Below are positions 56,514 to 64,000 of a stretch of DNA of 64,000 nt, piece after piece (position 1 is the first letter of the stretch; every line of letters begins with the position of its first letter). The notes below the pieces were generated by a model. It was given only the letters and a program-made list of their open reading frames with translations, had not been told where the DNA came from and did not search any database. The position numbers and the translations under genes are program-made. Source of the stretch: Prochlorococcus sp. AG-402-B19. Its GTDB lineage: Bacteria; Cyanobacteriota; Cyanobacteriia; PCC-6307; Cyanobiaceae. Where the stretch lies: positions 1-64,000 of the forward strand of contig QCHM01000006.1 in NCBI GenBank assembly GCA_003279615.1. The letters run 5' to 3'.

Positions 56514-59500
56514 CTAATATCTAAAAAAGAGTTGCAGCTGACTTTGCCAATTTCCATTTCTATCAAAAGAGCCGAGCAAACCTATATTTGGATTCATTTG
56601 AAAACTAATATTTCCTTGAGGTGGAATATCTTGTCGATTGGGAACAGCTTGAACTGAAAAATTAATTCTCTCGCTAAAATCAAATCCAAGTTCAGTGACC
56701 CATACCTGCTGACCAGACAGATTATTACCCTCTTGATCTGTGCTTGATGAATCACTTTCATTAGCATCATCATCAAAATCCGAACGATTTAAATATGTTG
56801 GATATAAAGATAGTTGCAGTTTGTCACTTAAAAAGCCATTAATATTTCCTTGAACATAAGAAGCGACAGATCTATTTAAAAAGCTAGTGATAGCATCTCC
56901 ATCGCCTCCACTACTTATTAGATTTGTAAGAGAATTACCTCCAATGAGTCCTAATAACTCACTTCGTCCCAAAGCTGGAGTACTTCTTAATTGAAAGTTG
57001 TCACTAATTCTATCCGCAGGTCCAGAAGCTCTCACTTCAACATTTACGAAACGTGATCCTGCTATACCAAATGATGCCATTCCATTAGAGGAAAAATTAC
57101 TTACATCTCTAACATTGTCTGGAACACGGCTTTTCAATGTTACGTCAACATATGGTACCAAGCCCATAGAAGGAACAAACACGGCTACATTTGGTTCACT
57201 TTGATCTAAATTAAAAGTAGTCGTAAAGAGATTTATATAGCCACTAACAAGTTTAATAACTCCACTAACATCAAGCGTCTCGTTTAAAGCGCCATTCAAG
57301 AATAAAAATCCATTAGTTTCAAAGCTAGCTAGTGGTTGAGAAACCAATCTCAATGATGGACCTAGTACAAGCTTTAAATTATCAAATCTTATTGAGCCTA
57401 ATCCATTAGGAATTCCATTGCCCATCATCCGACTTGCAGGCGCTTCTTCATCTTGAATAAATAAAACCAGTGGTCCACTCTGGTTCCAATCTTGCTCTGG
57501 AAATCTACGAACTTTTTTAAATTTAGAATCTATATGGAGTTTCGATTTATCAGTTATTGTCTTTTCAGGATTATTAGCTTTTTTAGCATAAATCGAGCCT
57601 TCCGAAATAAATACTTCACCTGCTAATTTAGGTTTCAAAACAGATCCTCTAACAATAATCTCTGATGAAACACTGACATCAGTAAATGCTGTATTAATAC
57701 GTGTTTTTTCTATAGAAAAAGCCAGTGGTTCACTTTCATTTAATTGAGATTCAAATAAGGGAATACCACCTTGAGCATTAATGACACCATTTGCTCCAAT
57801 ACTTGCGCTAAGTTCTCGGACTTCAATCCTATTGAAATCAAAAACTATTGTACTACTCAAATTATTAATTTCTTTATCTTGAAAAAGGATAGTACTGTTT
57901 TTTAAAACCATAAAGCCATTTGCGATAGGAGTTTCAGGCGTACCCCTAATTAGCAAACTCAAATCAGCAATACCTGAGGTCCAGGAAACACCCCCATTTG
58001 TGAGCCCTGTTAAAAAAGCCAACCCATCTCCATGACTTTCAACTTTCAGATCTATAGGCAAAGAACTAACTAATGGATAATTTCCACTTAACTCAATAGG
58101 ATTCTTCGAAGATTTATCCCTAAGAGCGATATCAAATTCAAGATAATTATCATCAAGTAAAATATTGCCCTTATCTAAAATAATATTTCTATCATAAATT
58201 TTAGTATCGTCGATACTTAAACCTGCAATAACTTTTGGAGTTCTTTCACTTAAACTATATTTACCCTTTAAACCAAAATAACCATCTAATGATGAAGGTA
58301 TTGGCGCAACTAAAGATAGCAATGAAAAATTAAGATTAAGCAAGGAGAAGCTACCATCACCCGAGCCTAAATTCCCAATAAAAGTTGCATTAAATGGCTT
58401 TATTTCATTATTACCTATAAGCTTAAATTTATTTGTCCAAACCTTACCGTAAGCTTTTGCCTCTAACTTTAAATCTGATAATCCTTCACCAATTAGTTTT
58501 ATATCTGCATTAACATTACCCTTAATATCATAAGGATTAATAAAGCTTTTACTATTCATTAAAGAAACATCATCTATATATGCATCCTTAGATTTAATTA
58601 GAGCTTCTAATTGAGTATCTATTGTACTATTATTATAACCAATTAAAAGCCCTGGTAAATCTTCGGCTTTACCTAATGCTTCTGAATAATTCAATCCTAA
58701 TTTAGGAATCTCTAAAGCTGTAGCAGTAATCCAAGTAGGACTCACATCTCTAACTTTAGCTAATAAAGAAAATTCAGTTTCTTTATTTATTTCAAACTGA
58801 ATAGTTCCATCTTTAGATGGTTTTAATTCACCTGTTAAATTAGTTTTTTCTTTTTCAATTAGTCCTTTGATATTTGCCTGTTGTAATTTGAGACCTAATA
58901 ATCTGAAATAGGCTAAATTCAACTCGCCATTAATAAATAAGGGGTCAAGTGAAAAAATACCTTTACCAGAGACCTCACCAAAAATTTTTTTAAACTTTTT
59001 TTCCGGTGGTATAGCTACTTCTACTCGATCTAATCTGAATTTATTAGCTTTCCATTCAAAAGAATTTAATTTAGTATTTAAAGTTATTTCTCCTCCTAAT
59101 CTATTCAAAATCAAATTATTAAAATTACCATCCTTATTAAAGTTAAGTTGAAGTTCGCTAGGTGTAGTAGAACTTTCAGAAACCATTTGCAAACTACCCC
59201 ATATCTTTTCTTCTGGAATACGTGTAAAAGTCCCTTTCCATTTCTCTCTCAAACGAATACCATTTACTTGCGGATTATCTAAAGAAAGATTAATTTTAGA
59301 ACTCAATTTAGATATAGGCCCTTGAAAATAGCCAGTCGTCTTTAAATTTCCTGACAATGAAGAATTTAATATTGGATTTAAAGATCCTAAAGGAAAAGAT
59401 TCCAGATTAAAATCACCTTTTAAATCTCCCAAAATAAAACGCCTATTAACTATTGAAATTGGCAACTTAAGTTTTAAAGAAAGAGGTTTATGATCAAATC

Positions 59501-60482
59501 CTTTAACTTTGATAAAAGCAGCAAAGTTTATATAATTTTTATTGATTTTATTAAATAGTACTTCAAATGAATTAGATATAGACAAATATCCATAATTCCA
59601 ATTAGAGTCAATTAGTTTAAACTTATCGTTATCACACTTTATTTGTGAATTACTAGTAGATAATGTATCCTTTAAAATTCCTCCTCTTAAAGATAAATTC
59701 TTTACCTTTAAATCACCATTACAACTTATAAAGCCTTTTTCTACTGCTAAAGACAAATCACCATTAACATCTCCTTTTGTAATAATATTAGAATCATCAC
59801 CTAGAATATCTTGGAAAATATCAAGTTTAAGTTTATCAATTCGTGCTTTAGTTTTAAATTCTAATCCATCCCAATAACCCTTTCCTGCAAGATAAATACT
59901 TCCTTGTTTTTTAAAATCTAAACCAAGAGCTCCATATATCTTTTTTTTTGCAAGATCTAAACCAATATTACCTTTCGCTAATAATGTTTTACCTGTCACC
60001 CCCCCAGAATTAAATATAATTTTAGTAGGTTCTTTTAAATTAAATTTTAGTCTAAGATTGATTTTTTTTGAGCCATCAGATGGGGGCATCACCCAAAAAG
60101 AACCATTATCATTTTTTCTTAGAATTATTTCTGTTCCCTTTGGATTAAATATTGCTACTGGTTGCCAATGAAATAAACTTGCTAACGGTGCAAATTTAAC
60201 TGTTAAAGTTGAAATTTTAACTGAGGAAGAATCTTTTACTACTGGAAGCAGTTTCGTTGGTCCCAACTCAACACCCCATAATCTAAGCCCCCTATAAGAG
60301 CCCAATTCCAAAGGATGACCTAATGAATTAGATAATGTTTTTTCTATTTGAGGAGAAAAGCGACTTATAGTTCTATCAACCAAGAGATCTGTCCCACTCC
60401 AAATCAAAACACCACCCAATGCCACGAAGGTTCCAGTAAGTCCCCATCGCCTTAATGTTTTTGAAACCTTCTCATCTCCCAT
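56514..60482 (-). CDS. tamB: TamB-like DUF490 envelope protein
   Basis: A 1322-residue protein, by far the largest here. A signal-anchor helix near the N-terminus (LTGTFVALGGVLIWSG) is followed by long beta-strand-rich repeats and ends in the TamB/DUF490 C-terminal domain, with ASGPADRISDNFQLRSTPAL, LGRSELLGLIGG and a final QLQLFFRY. TamB-like proteins bridge the inner and outer membranes and move phospholipids or help build outer-membrane proteins. No TamA/Omp85 partner lies in the window. The gene is divergent from ycf51 across 67 bases. Length and end motif make the family firm. Confidence 0.88.
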   Translation of the reverse strand: MGDEKVSKTLRRWGLTGTFVALGGVLIWSGTDLLVDRTISRFSPQIEKTLSNSLGHPLELGSYRGLRLWGVELGPTKLLPVVKDSSSVKISTLTVKFAPLASLFHWQPVAIFNPKGTEIILRKNDNGSFWVMPPSDGSKKINLRLKFNLKEPTKIIFNSGGVTGKTLLAKGNIGLDLAKKKIYGALGLDFKKQGSIYLAGKGYWDGLEFKTKARIDKLKLDIFQDILGDDSNIITKGDVNGDLSLAVEKGFISCNGDLKVKNLSLRGGILKDTLSTSNSQIKCDNDKFKLIDSNWNYGYLSISNSFEVLFNKINKNYINFAAFIKVKGFDHKPLSLKLKLPISIVNRRFILGDLKGDFNLESFPLGSLNPILNSSLSGNLKTTGYFQGPISKLSSKINLSLDNPQVNGIRLREKWKGTFTRIPEEKIWGSLQMVSESSTTPSELQLNFNKDGNFNNLILNRLGGEITLNTKLNSFEWKANKFRLDRVEVAIPPEKKFKKIFGEVSGKGIFSLDPLFINGELNLAYFRLLGLKLQQANIKGLIEKEKTNLTGELKPSKDGTIQFEINKETEFSLLAKVRDVSPTWITATALEIPKLGLNYSEALGKAEDLPGLLIGYNNSTIDTQLEALIKSKDAYIDDVSLMNSKSFINPYDIKGNVNADIKLIGEGLSDLKLEAKAYGKVWTNKFKLIGNNEIKPFNATFIGNLGSGDGSFSLLNLNFSLLSLVAPIPSSLDGYFGLKGKYSLSERTPKVIAGLSIDDTKIYDRNIILDKGNILLDDNYLEFDIALRDKSSKNPIELSGNYPLVSSLPIDLKVESHGDGLAFLTGLTNGGVSWTSGIADLSLLIRGTPETPIANGFMVLKNSTILFQDKEINNLSSTIVFDFNRIEVRELSASIGANGVINAQGGIPLFESQLNESEPLAFSIEKTRINTAFTDVSVSSEIIVRGSVLKPKLAGEVFISEGSIYAKKANNPEKTITDKSKLHIDSKFKKVRRFPEQDWNQSGPLVLFIQDEEAPASRMMGNGIPNGLGSIRFDNLKLVLGPSLRLVSQPLASFETNGFLFLNGALNETLDVSGVIKLVSGYINLFTTTFNLDQSEPNVAVFVPSMGLVPYVDVTLKSRVPDNVRDVSNFSSNGMASFGIAGSRFVNVEVRASGPADRISDNFQLRSTPALGRSELLGLIGGNSLTNLISSGGDGDAITSFLNRSVASYVQGNINGFLSDKLQLSLYPTYLNRSDFDDDANESDSSSTDQEGNNLSGQQVWVTELGFDFSERINFSVQAVPNRQDIPPQGNISFQMNPNIGLLGSFDRNGNWQSQLQLFFRY

Positions 60483-60549
60483 AAAACATTACTCTCTAAC
60501 TTGGGGGAGCTAACAAACTATAAAGAATGAATTCAGGAGAAACCAGCCT

Positions 60550-61089
60550 ATGTCTATGAGTGAAGTTATCCATGATGTAACGAAATGGCTAGCCTGGGGA
60601 GGTTCAGGGCTTGGAGTCTTGACAGTTTTGGCTTATTTCTTTAGATGGGGAATTAAGTTCCGACTAACAGGAATAACAATTTTTACACTTTTATTATCTG
60701 CTAGCTGTTGGGCCTTCGATCAAAGTTATAGACCTCCATTTAATGTAGATGGCTACAAATATGCTCCTATCGTTTATGACAATGGATTTGATTTAGTGGT
60801 TGCACAAGCATCAAATGATTTTCCTGAAGAAGCTATAAAACCAACGTTGTTACAAATAGCTGGTAACTTAAAGGGAGGTGGTCGAAGTGGTGCTCAAGTT
60901 AAAGTTAGGCTAAGAAAAATAGAGTCAGCAGGCAATGGAATAAGTGAGCCAATTGTTCTTGGTGAAGTTATAAATGATTTGAAAGAGTCTCAGATAATAG
61001 AATTACCAAAGAGAAATTATACTATAAATGAGGATTTATCTAGTGATTCTTCTAATGAGGAAAGCTATTCATTAGAGGATTATGAATAA
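60550..61089 (+). CDS. ycf51: Ycf51 family membrane protein
   Basis: A 179-residue protein of the Ycf51 (DUF2518) family, known from cyanobacteria and red-algal plastids. Two hydrophobic helices lie near residues 18-35 and 40-60 (LTVLAYFFRW, GITIFTLLLSASCW). The rest is soluble with DNGFDLVVAQASNDFPEEA, and the C-terminus is acidic and serine-rich. Function is unknown. It overlaps the DUF4332 gene by eight bases, so the two are almost certainly co-expressed. Confidence 0.82.
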   Translation: MSMSEVIHDVTKWLAWGGSGLGVLTVLAYFFRWGIKFRLTGITIFTLLLSASCWAFDQSYRPPFNVDGYKYAPIVYDNGFDLVVAQASNDFPEEAIKPTLLQIAGNLKGGGRSGAQVKVRLRKIESAGNGISEPIVLGEVINDLKESQIIELPKRNYTINEDLSSDSSNEESYSLEDYE

Positions 61090-61480
61090 TAAATTATTCT
61101 TGAATAATCTTCCTAAAAATTTCCATCAAGAAGAAAAAATACTCTTATCAAATAATATCAAAACTTGGGACTCATTATTATCTATTAGTGAGAAAGAAAT
61201 TCATAAGATGATCTATGGAAGTCTAGGTAGTGTTAGGAATTTACAAAGACTTAAATGCATAGCATATTTTATATGCACTTTAGATATTGAGATTAACGAA
61301 GCAGCGTTGTTAATGCACTCAGGATTAATCTCAAACAAGGCACTTTCAAGTCTTAGCCCTCAAGAGCTTGTTCAAAAAACTGGACGTTTTGAAAGAATTT
61401 TAAGAACTGGACGAATTCCATTAATAGATCTGAACAAAGCCCACTTTTTAATAGAAAAGGCTAAAAAAAACATTATTTAA
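61082..61480 (+). CDS. DUF4332 domain protein
   Basis: A 132-residue helical protein that I place in DUF4332, whose repeats resemble helix-hairpin-helix DNA-binding modules. Two related units are visible: NIKTWDSLLSISEKEIHKM and KALSSLSPQELVQKTGRFERIL, each followed by a helix. It may bind nucleic acid or a protein partner. The start overlaps the end of ycf51, which implies a shared role. No membrane segment is present. Confidence 0.7.
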   Translation: MNNKLFLNNLPKNFHQEEKILLSNNIKTWDSLLSISEKEIHKMIYGSLGSVRNLQRLKCIAYFICTLDIEINEAALLMHSGLISNKALSSLSPQELVQKTGRFERILRTGRIPLIDLNKAHFLIEKAKKNII

Positions 61481-61542
61481 TTTACTCAAGAAGAATTAGG
61501 GAATAGAATAAAAATCAATAAAAAAATAAATTAAATAAAGCA

Positions 61543-61812
61543 ATGAATGGTTTCCTACTTCCCTTAGTCTTTATATCATTTGCCATTAATCTTGAAGCGA
61601 TGGCTCAATCTAGACTTCTAGAGAGTGTTAAGAGAAATCCCGATGAAGCAAAATCAATTTGTCAAGATTTTAGTGAACTTAACAAGAACAATATTTCTGC
61701 TGCTTCGCCCGAATCTATTCAAAAAATCTCAACTCAAAAGAATATAAGCGAAGTTGATGCTGAGATTCTCTCGATGTACATAAGAGGGCTTTACTGCCCT
61801 GAAACTTTTTAA
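61543..61812 (+). CDS. Small secreted hypothetical protein
   Basis: An 89-residue protein with a probable signal peptide (FLLPLVFISFAINLEAMAQ, cleavage near residue 21). The mature part carries SVKRNPDEAKSICQDF and ends GLYCPETF, giving one cysteine early and one late that could form a disulfide. The family is not recognised; small exported proteins of this shape are common in picocyanobacteria. It lies 62 bases after the DUF4332 gene and eight before the hydrolase gene. Confidence 0.65.
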   Translation: MNGFLLPLVFISFAINLEAMAQSRLLESVKRNPDEAKSICQDFSELNKNNISAASPESIQKISTQKNISEVDAEILSMYIRGLYCPETF

Positions 61813-61820
61813 AGCAACAA

Positions 61821-63398
61821 ATGGATTCCATAACATATAGAGACGAGGACTTAAGGCTTATAGATGGAACATTACTTAAATCCCGTATTTGGTTACCTCA
61901 CGGGAAGGGGCCATGGCCTGTGCTTCTCATGCGCCAACCATATGGAAGAGAAATCGCCTCAACAGTTACATATGCTCACCCATCTTGGTGGGCAAGCAAT
62001 GGCTATGTAGTTGTAATTCAAGATGTACGAGGCCAAGGTGGGTCTGAAGGAGAATTCTTAGGTTTTAGCCAAGAAGCTTCTGATACCAGTCAAACTCATA
62101 ATTGGGTTCGATCATTACCTGAATGCAATGGTTTTTTGGGGACATATGGATTTTCTTACCAAGGCTTTACACAGCTCATAGCTGAGGAAGGGACTACTCC
62201 ACCAGATTGCATTATTCCTGCTATGACTGGACTTTCAGAGAATGAACATTGGAGTTGTGAAGGAGGAGCTTTTTGGTGGCACTTGGGGATTGGTTGGGGT
62301 TTGCAATTAGCAGCACAAAAAGCACAAAGAGAAAAGAATTGGAATGCTTGGCATGAAATCCGTGAAGATCTTCAATCAAAAAAATATTTTTTGAAAGGTC
62401 ATAAATTACTAAAAAAACATGACCCAGAAGGAATGGCCCTTAAATGGTTAGAACTATCTCATAGCAAAACTTCTCATTGGAAAAGTTATAAACCATTGGA
62501 TAGTTGGCTAAAAAAGCCATTACTTCTTATTGGGGGATGGTGGGACCCTCATTTAAAAGGGATCTTAGATATTTTTTCCAAAGCTAAAAATGCTGGTGGT
62601 AATCCTAAATTACTAATTGGTCCTGCTACTCATCTCCAATGGTGGGAGGGTGTGCAAAGCACTCAATTAAATTTTTTTGACACACACTTAAAAGAAAAAA
62701 ATGAAAAAACATATTTTCCTCAAATACATCTTTGGAATCTAACTACTAAGAATTGGGAAATTTCTGAAAAAAAAGAAATTCCAAAGTGGAAGCTTTTCAG
62801 CAAAGGGCTTGCATCTAACAGTCATCTAGAAGGCTCTCTAAGGCCTCATTCCGATTCAAAAGAAAATGGTGAAGTGAATATAGTTCATGACCCATGGAGA
62901 GCTGTGCCAGCTATTGGAGGCCACCTAAGTGACATACCAGGGGAGGTAAACAGATTTAACCTAGATATTCGACCTGATGTCGCAGTATTTACAACCCATC
63001 CAATATCGAAGGAGCTGAGGCTTGAGGGGCTTCCAATTATTAATTTAGAAACCAAATGTGATAGAGAAGGTTTTGATCTATTCATTGCATTATCAATAAT
63101 TCCTGGGAATATCAAAAATGTTGCTACTCAGATTTCTACAGGTGTCCTCAGAGTTACCAATAATAAGATAGATAGAAAGTCTGATAGAGAAATAAGACTT
63201 CAACCAATACTTGCAACATTAAATTTAGGAGATCGTTTAAGAATTTCAATATCAGGATCTGGATGGCCAGCAATTGGAATCAATCCTGGTCAAAGCCAAT
63301 ATTTATGCGAAGGGCCAAGCCCTCACTGCTTAGTTACAACAATTTCATTATTACTTGAGAATTCAAAACTTGAATTCAAATCACTTATTTCCTCTTAG
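61821..63398 (+). CDS. CocE/NonD family hydrolase
   Basis: A 525-residue X-Pro dipeptidyl-peptidase-type serine hydrolase. The N-terminal PVLLMRQPYGREIASTV, VIQDVRGQGGSEGEF and the nucleophile FLGTYGFSYQGFTQLI (Ser in GFSYQG) belong to the alpha/beta domain; WWDPHLKGIL and GPATHLQWW give the Asp and His. The C-terminal jelly-roll (from about residue 350) matches the substrate-binding lid of this family. Members cleave peptides, esters or acyl groups; the substrate is unknown. It lies 56 bases upstream of glgB. Confidence 0.85.
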   Translation: MDSITYRDEDLRLIDGTLLKSRIWLPHGKGPWPVLLMRQPYGREIASTVTYAHPSWWASNGYVVVIQDVRGQGGSEGEFLGFSQEASDTSQTHNWVRSLPECNGFLGTYGFSYQGFTQLIAEEGTTPPDCIIPAMTGLSENEHWSCEGGAFWWHLGIGWGLQLAAQKAQREKNWNAWHEIREDLQSKKYFLKGHKLLKKHDPEGMALKWLELSHSKTSHWKSYKPLDSWLKKPLLLIGGWWDPHLKGILDIFSKAKNAGGNPKLLIGPATHLQWWEGVQSTQLNFFDTHLKEKNEKTYFPQIHLWNLTTKNWEISEKKEIPKWKLFSKGLASNSHLEGSLRPHSDSKENGEVNIVHDPWRAVPAIGGHLSDIPGEVNRFNLDIRPDVAVFTTHPISKELRLEGLPIINLETKCDREGFDLFIALSIIPGNIKNVATQISTGVLRVTNNKIDRKSDREIRLQPILATLNLGDRLRISISGSGWPAIGINPGQSQYLCEGPSPHCLVTTISLLLENSKLEFKSLISS

Positions 63399-63454
63399 GG
63401 GTTCAATATTTACATACATAGGATTAAGCTAACTAGCTATTTCTGCAAAAAGTA

Positions 63455-64000
63455 ATGACCATTTCTATTCTTCTAGATTCTTTAAAAGAAGACGGTCAAA
63501 GACTTTCTGAATGTAGGCATGATAGTCCCTTTTCCATACTAGGACCTCAACCATTTAAAGATAAATGGATAGTTCGGGTATGGATGCCAGAGGCAAATGG
63601 AGTTGAACTATTAATAGACAAAAGAAAAATTCAGCTGCAAAACCTTAACCATGAATGGATCTTTGAGGGAGTACTAGAAAAAGATCCTGGAACTAATTAT
63701 CAAATAAAAGTAAACCGTGGAGGGATTGAACATATTCAGAATGATCCATGGAGCTTCAGACAAGAATGGATGGGAGAAATTGATAGACATCTTTTCGCTG
63801 AAGGGAATCACCATCACATTTGGAGAAAAATGGGTGCCCATCTCACAGAAATAGATCAAAAGCAAGGCGTTATGTTTTGCTTATGGGCTCCTCATGCAAA
63901 AAGCATCTCCGTTATTGGTGATCTCAATTCATGGGATGGTCGACATCACCCTATGCAAAAACGTCTAGGAGGCATATGGGAACTATTCATACCAGGTTTA
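63455..64000 (+). CDS. glgB: 1,4-alpha-glucan branching enzyme, N-terminal part
   Basis: An open frame of 182 codons runs out of the window. The N-terminal beta domain ([22 protein letters not shown]) and the second, CBM48-like domain ([19 protein letters not shown], then [12 protein letters not shown] and [10 protein letters not shown]) are diagnostic of GlgB. The enzyme adds alpha-1,6 branches to glycogen made by GlgA (gene at 34 kb). The catalytic GH13 barrel is beyond the right edge. ATG 63455 is the chosen start. Confidence 0.95.
   Translation, partial: MTISILLDSLKEDGQRLSECRHDSPFSILGPQPFKDKWIVRVWMPEANGVELLIDKRKIQLQNLNHEWIFEGVLEKDPGTNYQIKVNRGGIEHIQNDPWSFRQEWMGEIDRHLFAEGNHHHIWRKMGAHLTEIDQKQGVMFCLWAPHAKSISVIGDLNSWDGRHHPMQKRLGGIWELFIPGL

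Noticed and set aside
56469-56657. Rightward 62-codon frame at the tamB end
   Set aside because: Mostly antisense to the conserved TamB C-terminal domain.
1-64000. CRISPR array, prophage, restriction or toxin system
   Set aside because: No regular direct repeats, cas genes, phage structural genes or recognisable defence cassettes were seen.

Overview
The window looks like a piece of a Prochlorococcus chromosome, probably a low-light-adapted strain. The support is a chlorophyll-binding Pcb antenna gene, strong AT bias, very short intergenic spaces, many TTG/GTG starts, and a set of cyanobacterial core genes: Ycf51, DUF1350, DUF760, DUF4336, ndhD, a cyanobacterial-type CrtL, menB/menD and MntC. 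The genus call rests on Pcb and on resemblance to remembered cyanobacterial proteins; the ecotype is an inference. I see no tRNA, rRNA, IS element, prophage, integrase or CRISPR array.

Layout. 1-5.2 kb: a truncated NAD-binding protein gene, divergent from an StpA-like sugar-phosphate phosphatase; then ArsS-like arsenosugar radical SAM protein, a Fur-family regulator, an isochorismatase-like hydrolase and an MscS channel. These intergenic gaps are rich in palindromes and share a TTGAGAA/TTCTCAA word. 5.2-12 kb: a POR-like SDR, lycopene cyclase with an overlapping SDR, small membrane proteins including a GIY-YIG-like one, a GST and a GltS-type carrier. 12-15.1 kb: the most accessory-looking part, with pcb, its terminator, two long AT-rich gaps and four short unknown genes. 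15.2-22.9 kb: ugd, hisS, a DEDD exonuclease, DUF1350, acs and a HAD phosphatase. 22.9-27.3 kb: a compact minus-strand run comB, nitrilase, amiC, murI, prenyl diphosphate synthase. 27.4-32.6 kb: plus-strand ubiD, aroA, an MnmC-like methyltransferase, glmU. 32.7-38.3 kb: minus-strand menD, menB, glgA, murF. 38.4-44.6 kb: lepB, DUF760, DUF4336, the mntCAB manganese transporter and a DUF697 membrane protein. 44.8-54.1 kb: plus-strand RHH/RGG protein, trpS, thrS, glk, thrB, ndhD, prlC. 54.1-60.5 kb: minus-strand proA, folB, lipase, and a 1322-residue TamB-like protein. 60.5-64 kb: ycf51, DUF4332, a small secreted protein, a CocE-type hydrolase and the start of glgB.

How the genes fit together. Most encode core photoautotroph functions: light harvesting and carotenoids (pcb, crtL), quinones (menB, menD, ubiD, prenyl synthase), envelope (murI, amiC, murF, glmU, ugd, tamB, lepB), glycogen and sugars (glgA, glgB, glk), amino acids (aroA, thrB, proA), translation (hisS, trpS, thrS) and metal supply (mntCAB). 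I found no clear-cut undescribed system. The best leads are the repeated TTGAGAA palindromes around the Fur-family gene, an RHH-plus-RGG protein ahead of trpS, a membrane-anchored GIY-YIG-like protein, and the tamB/ycf51/DUF4332 neighbourhood.
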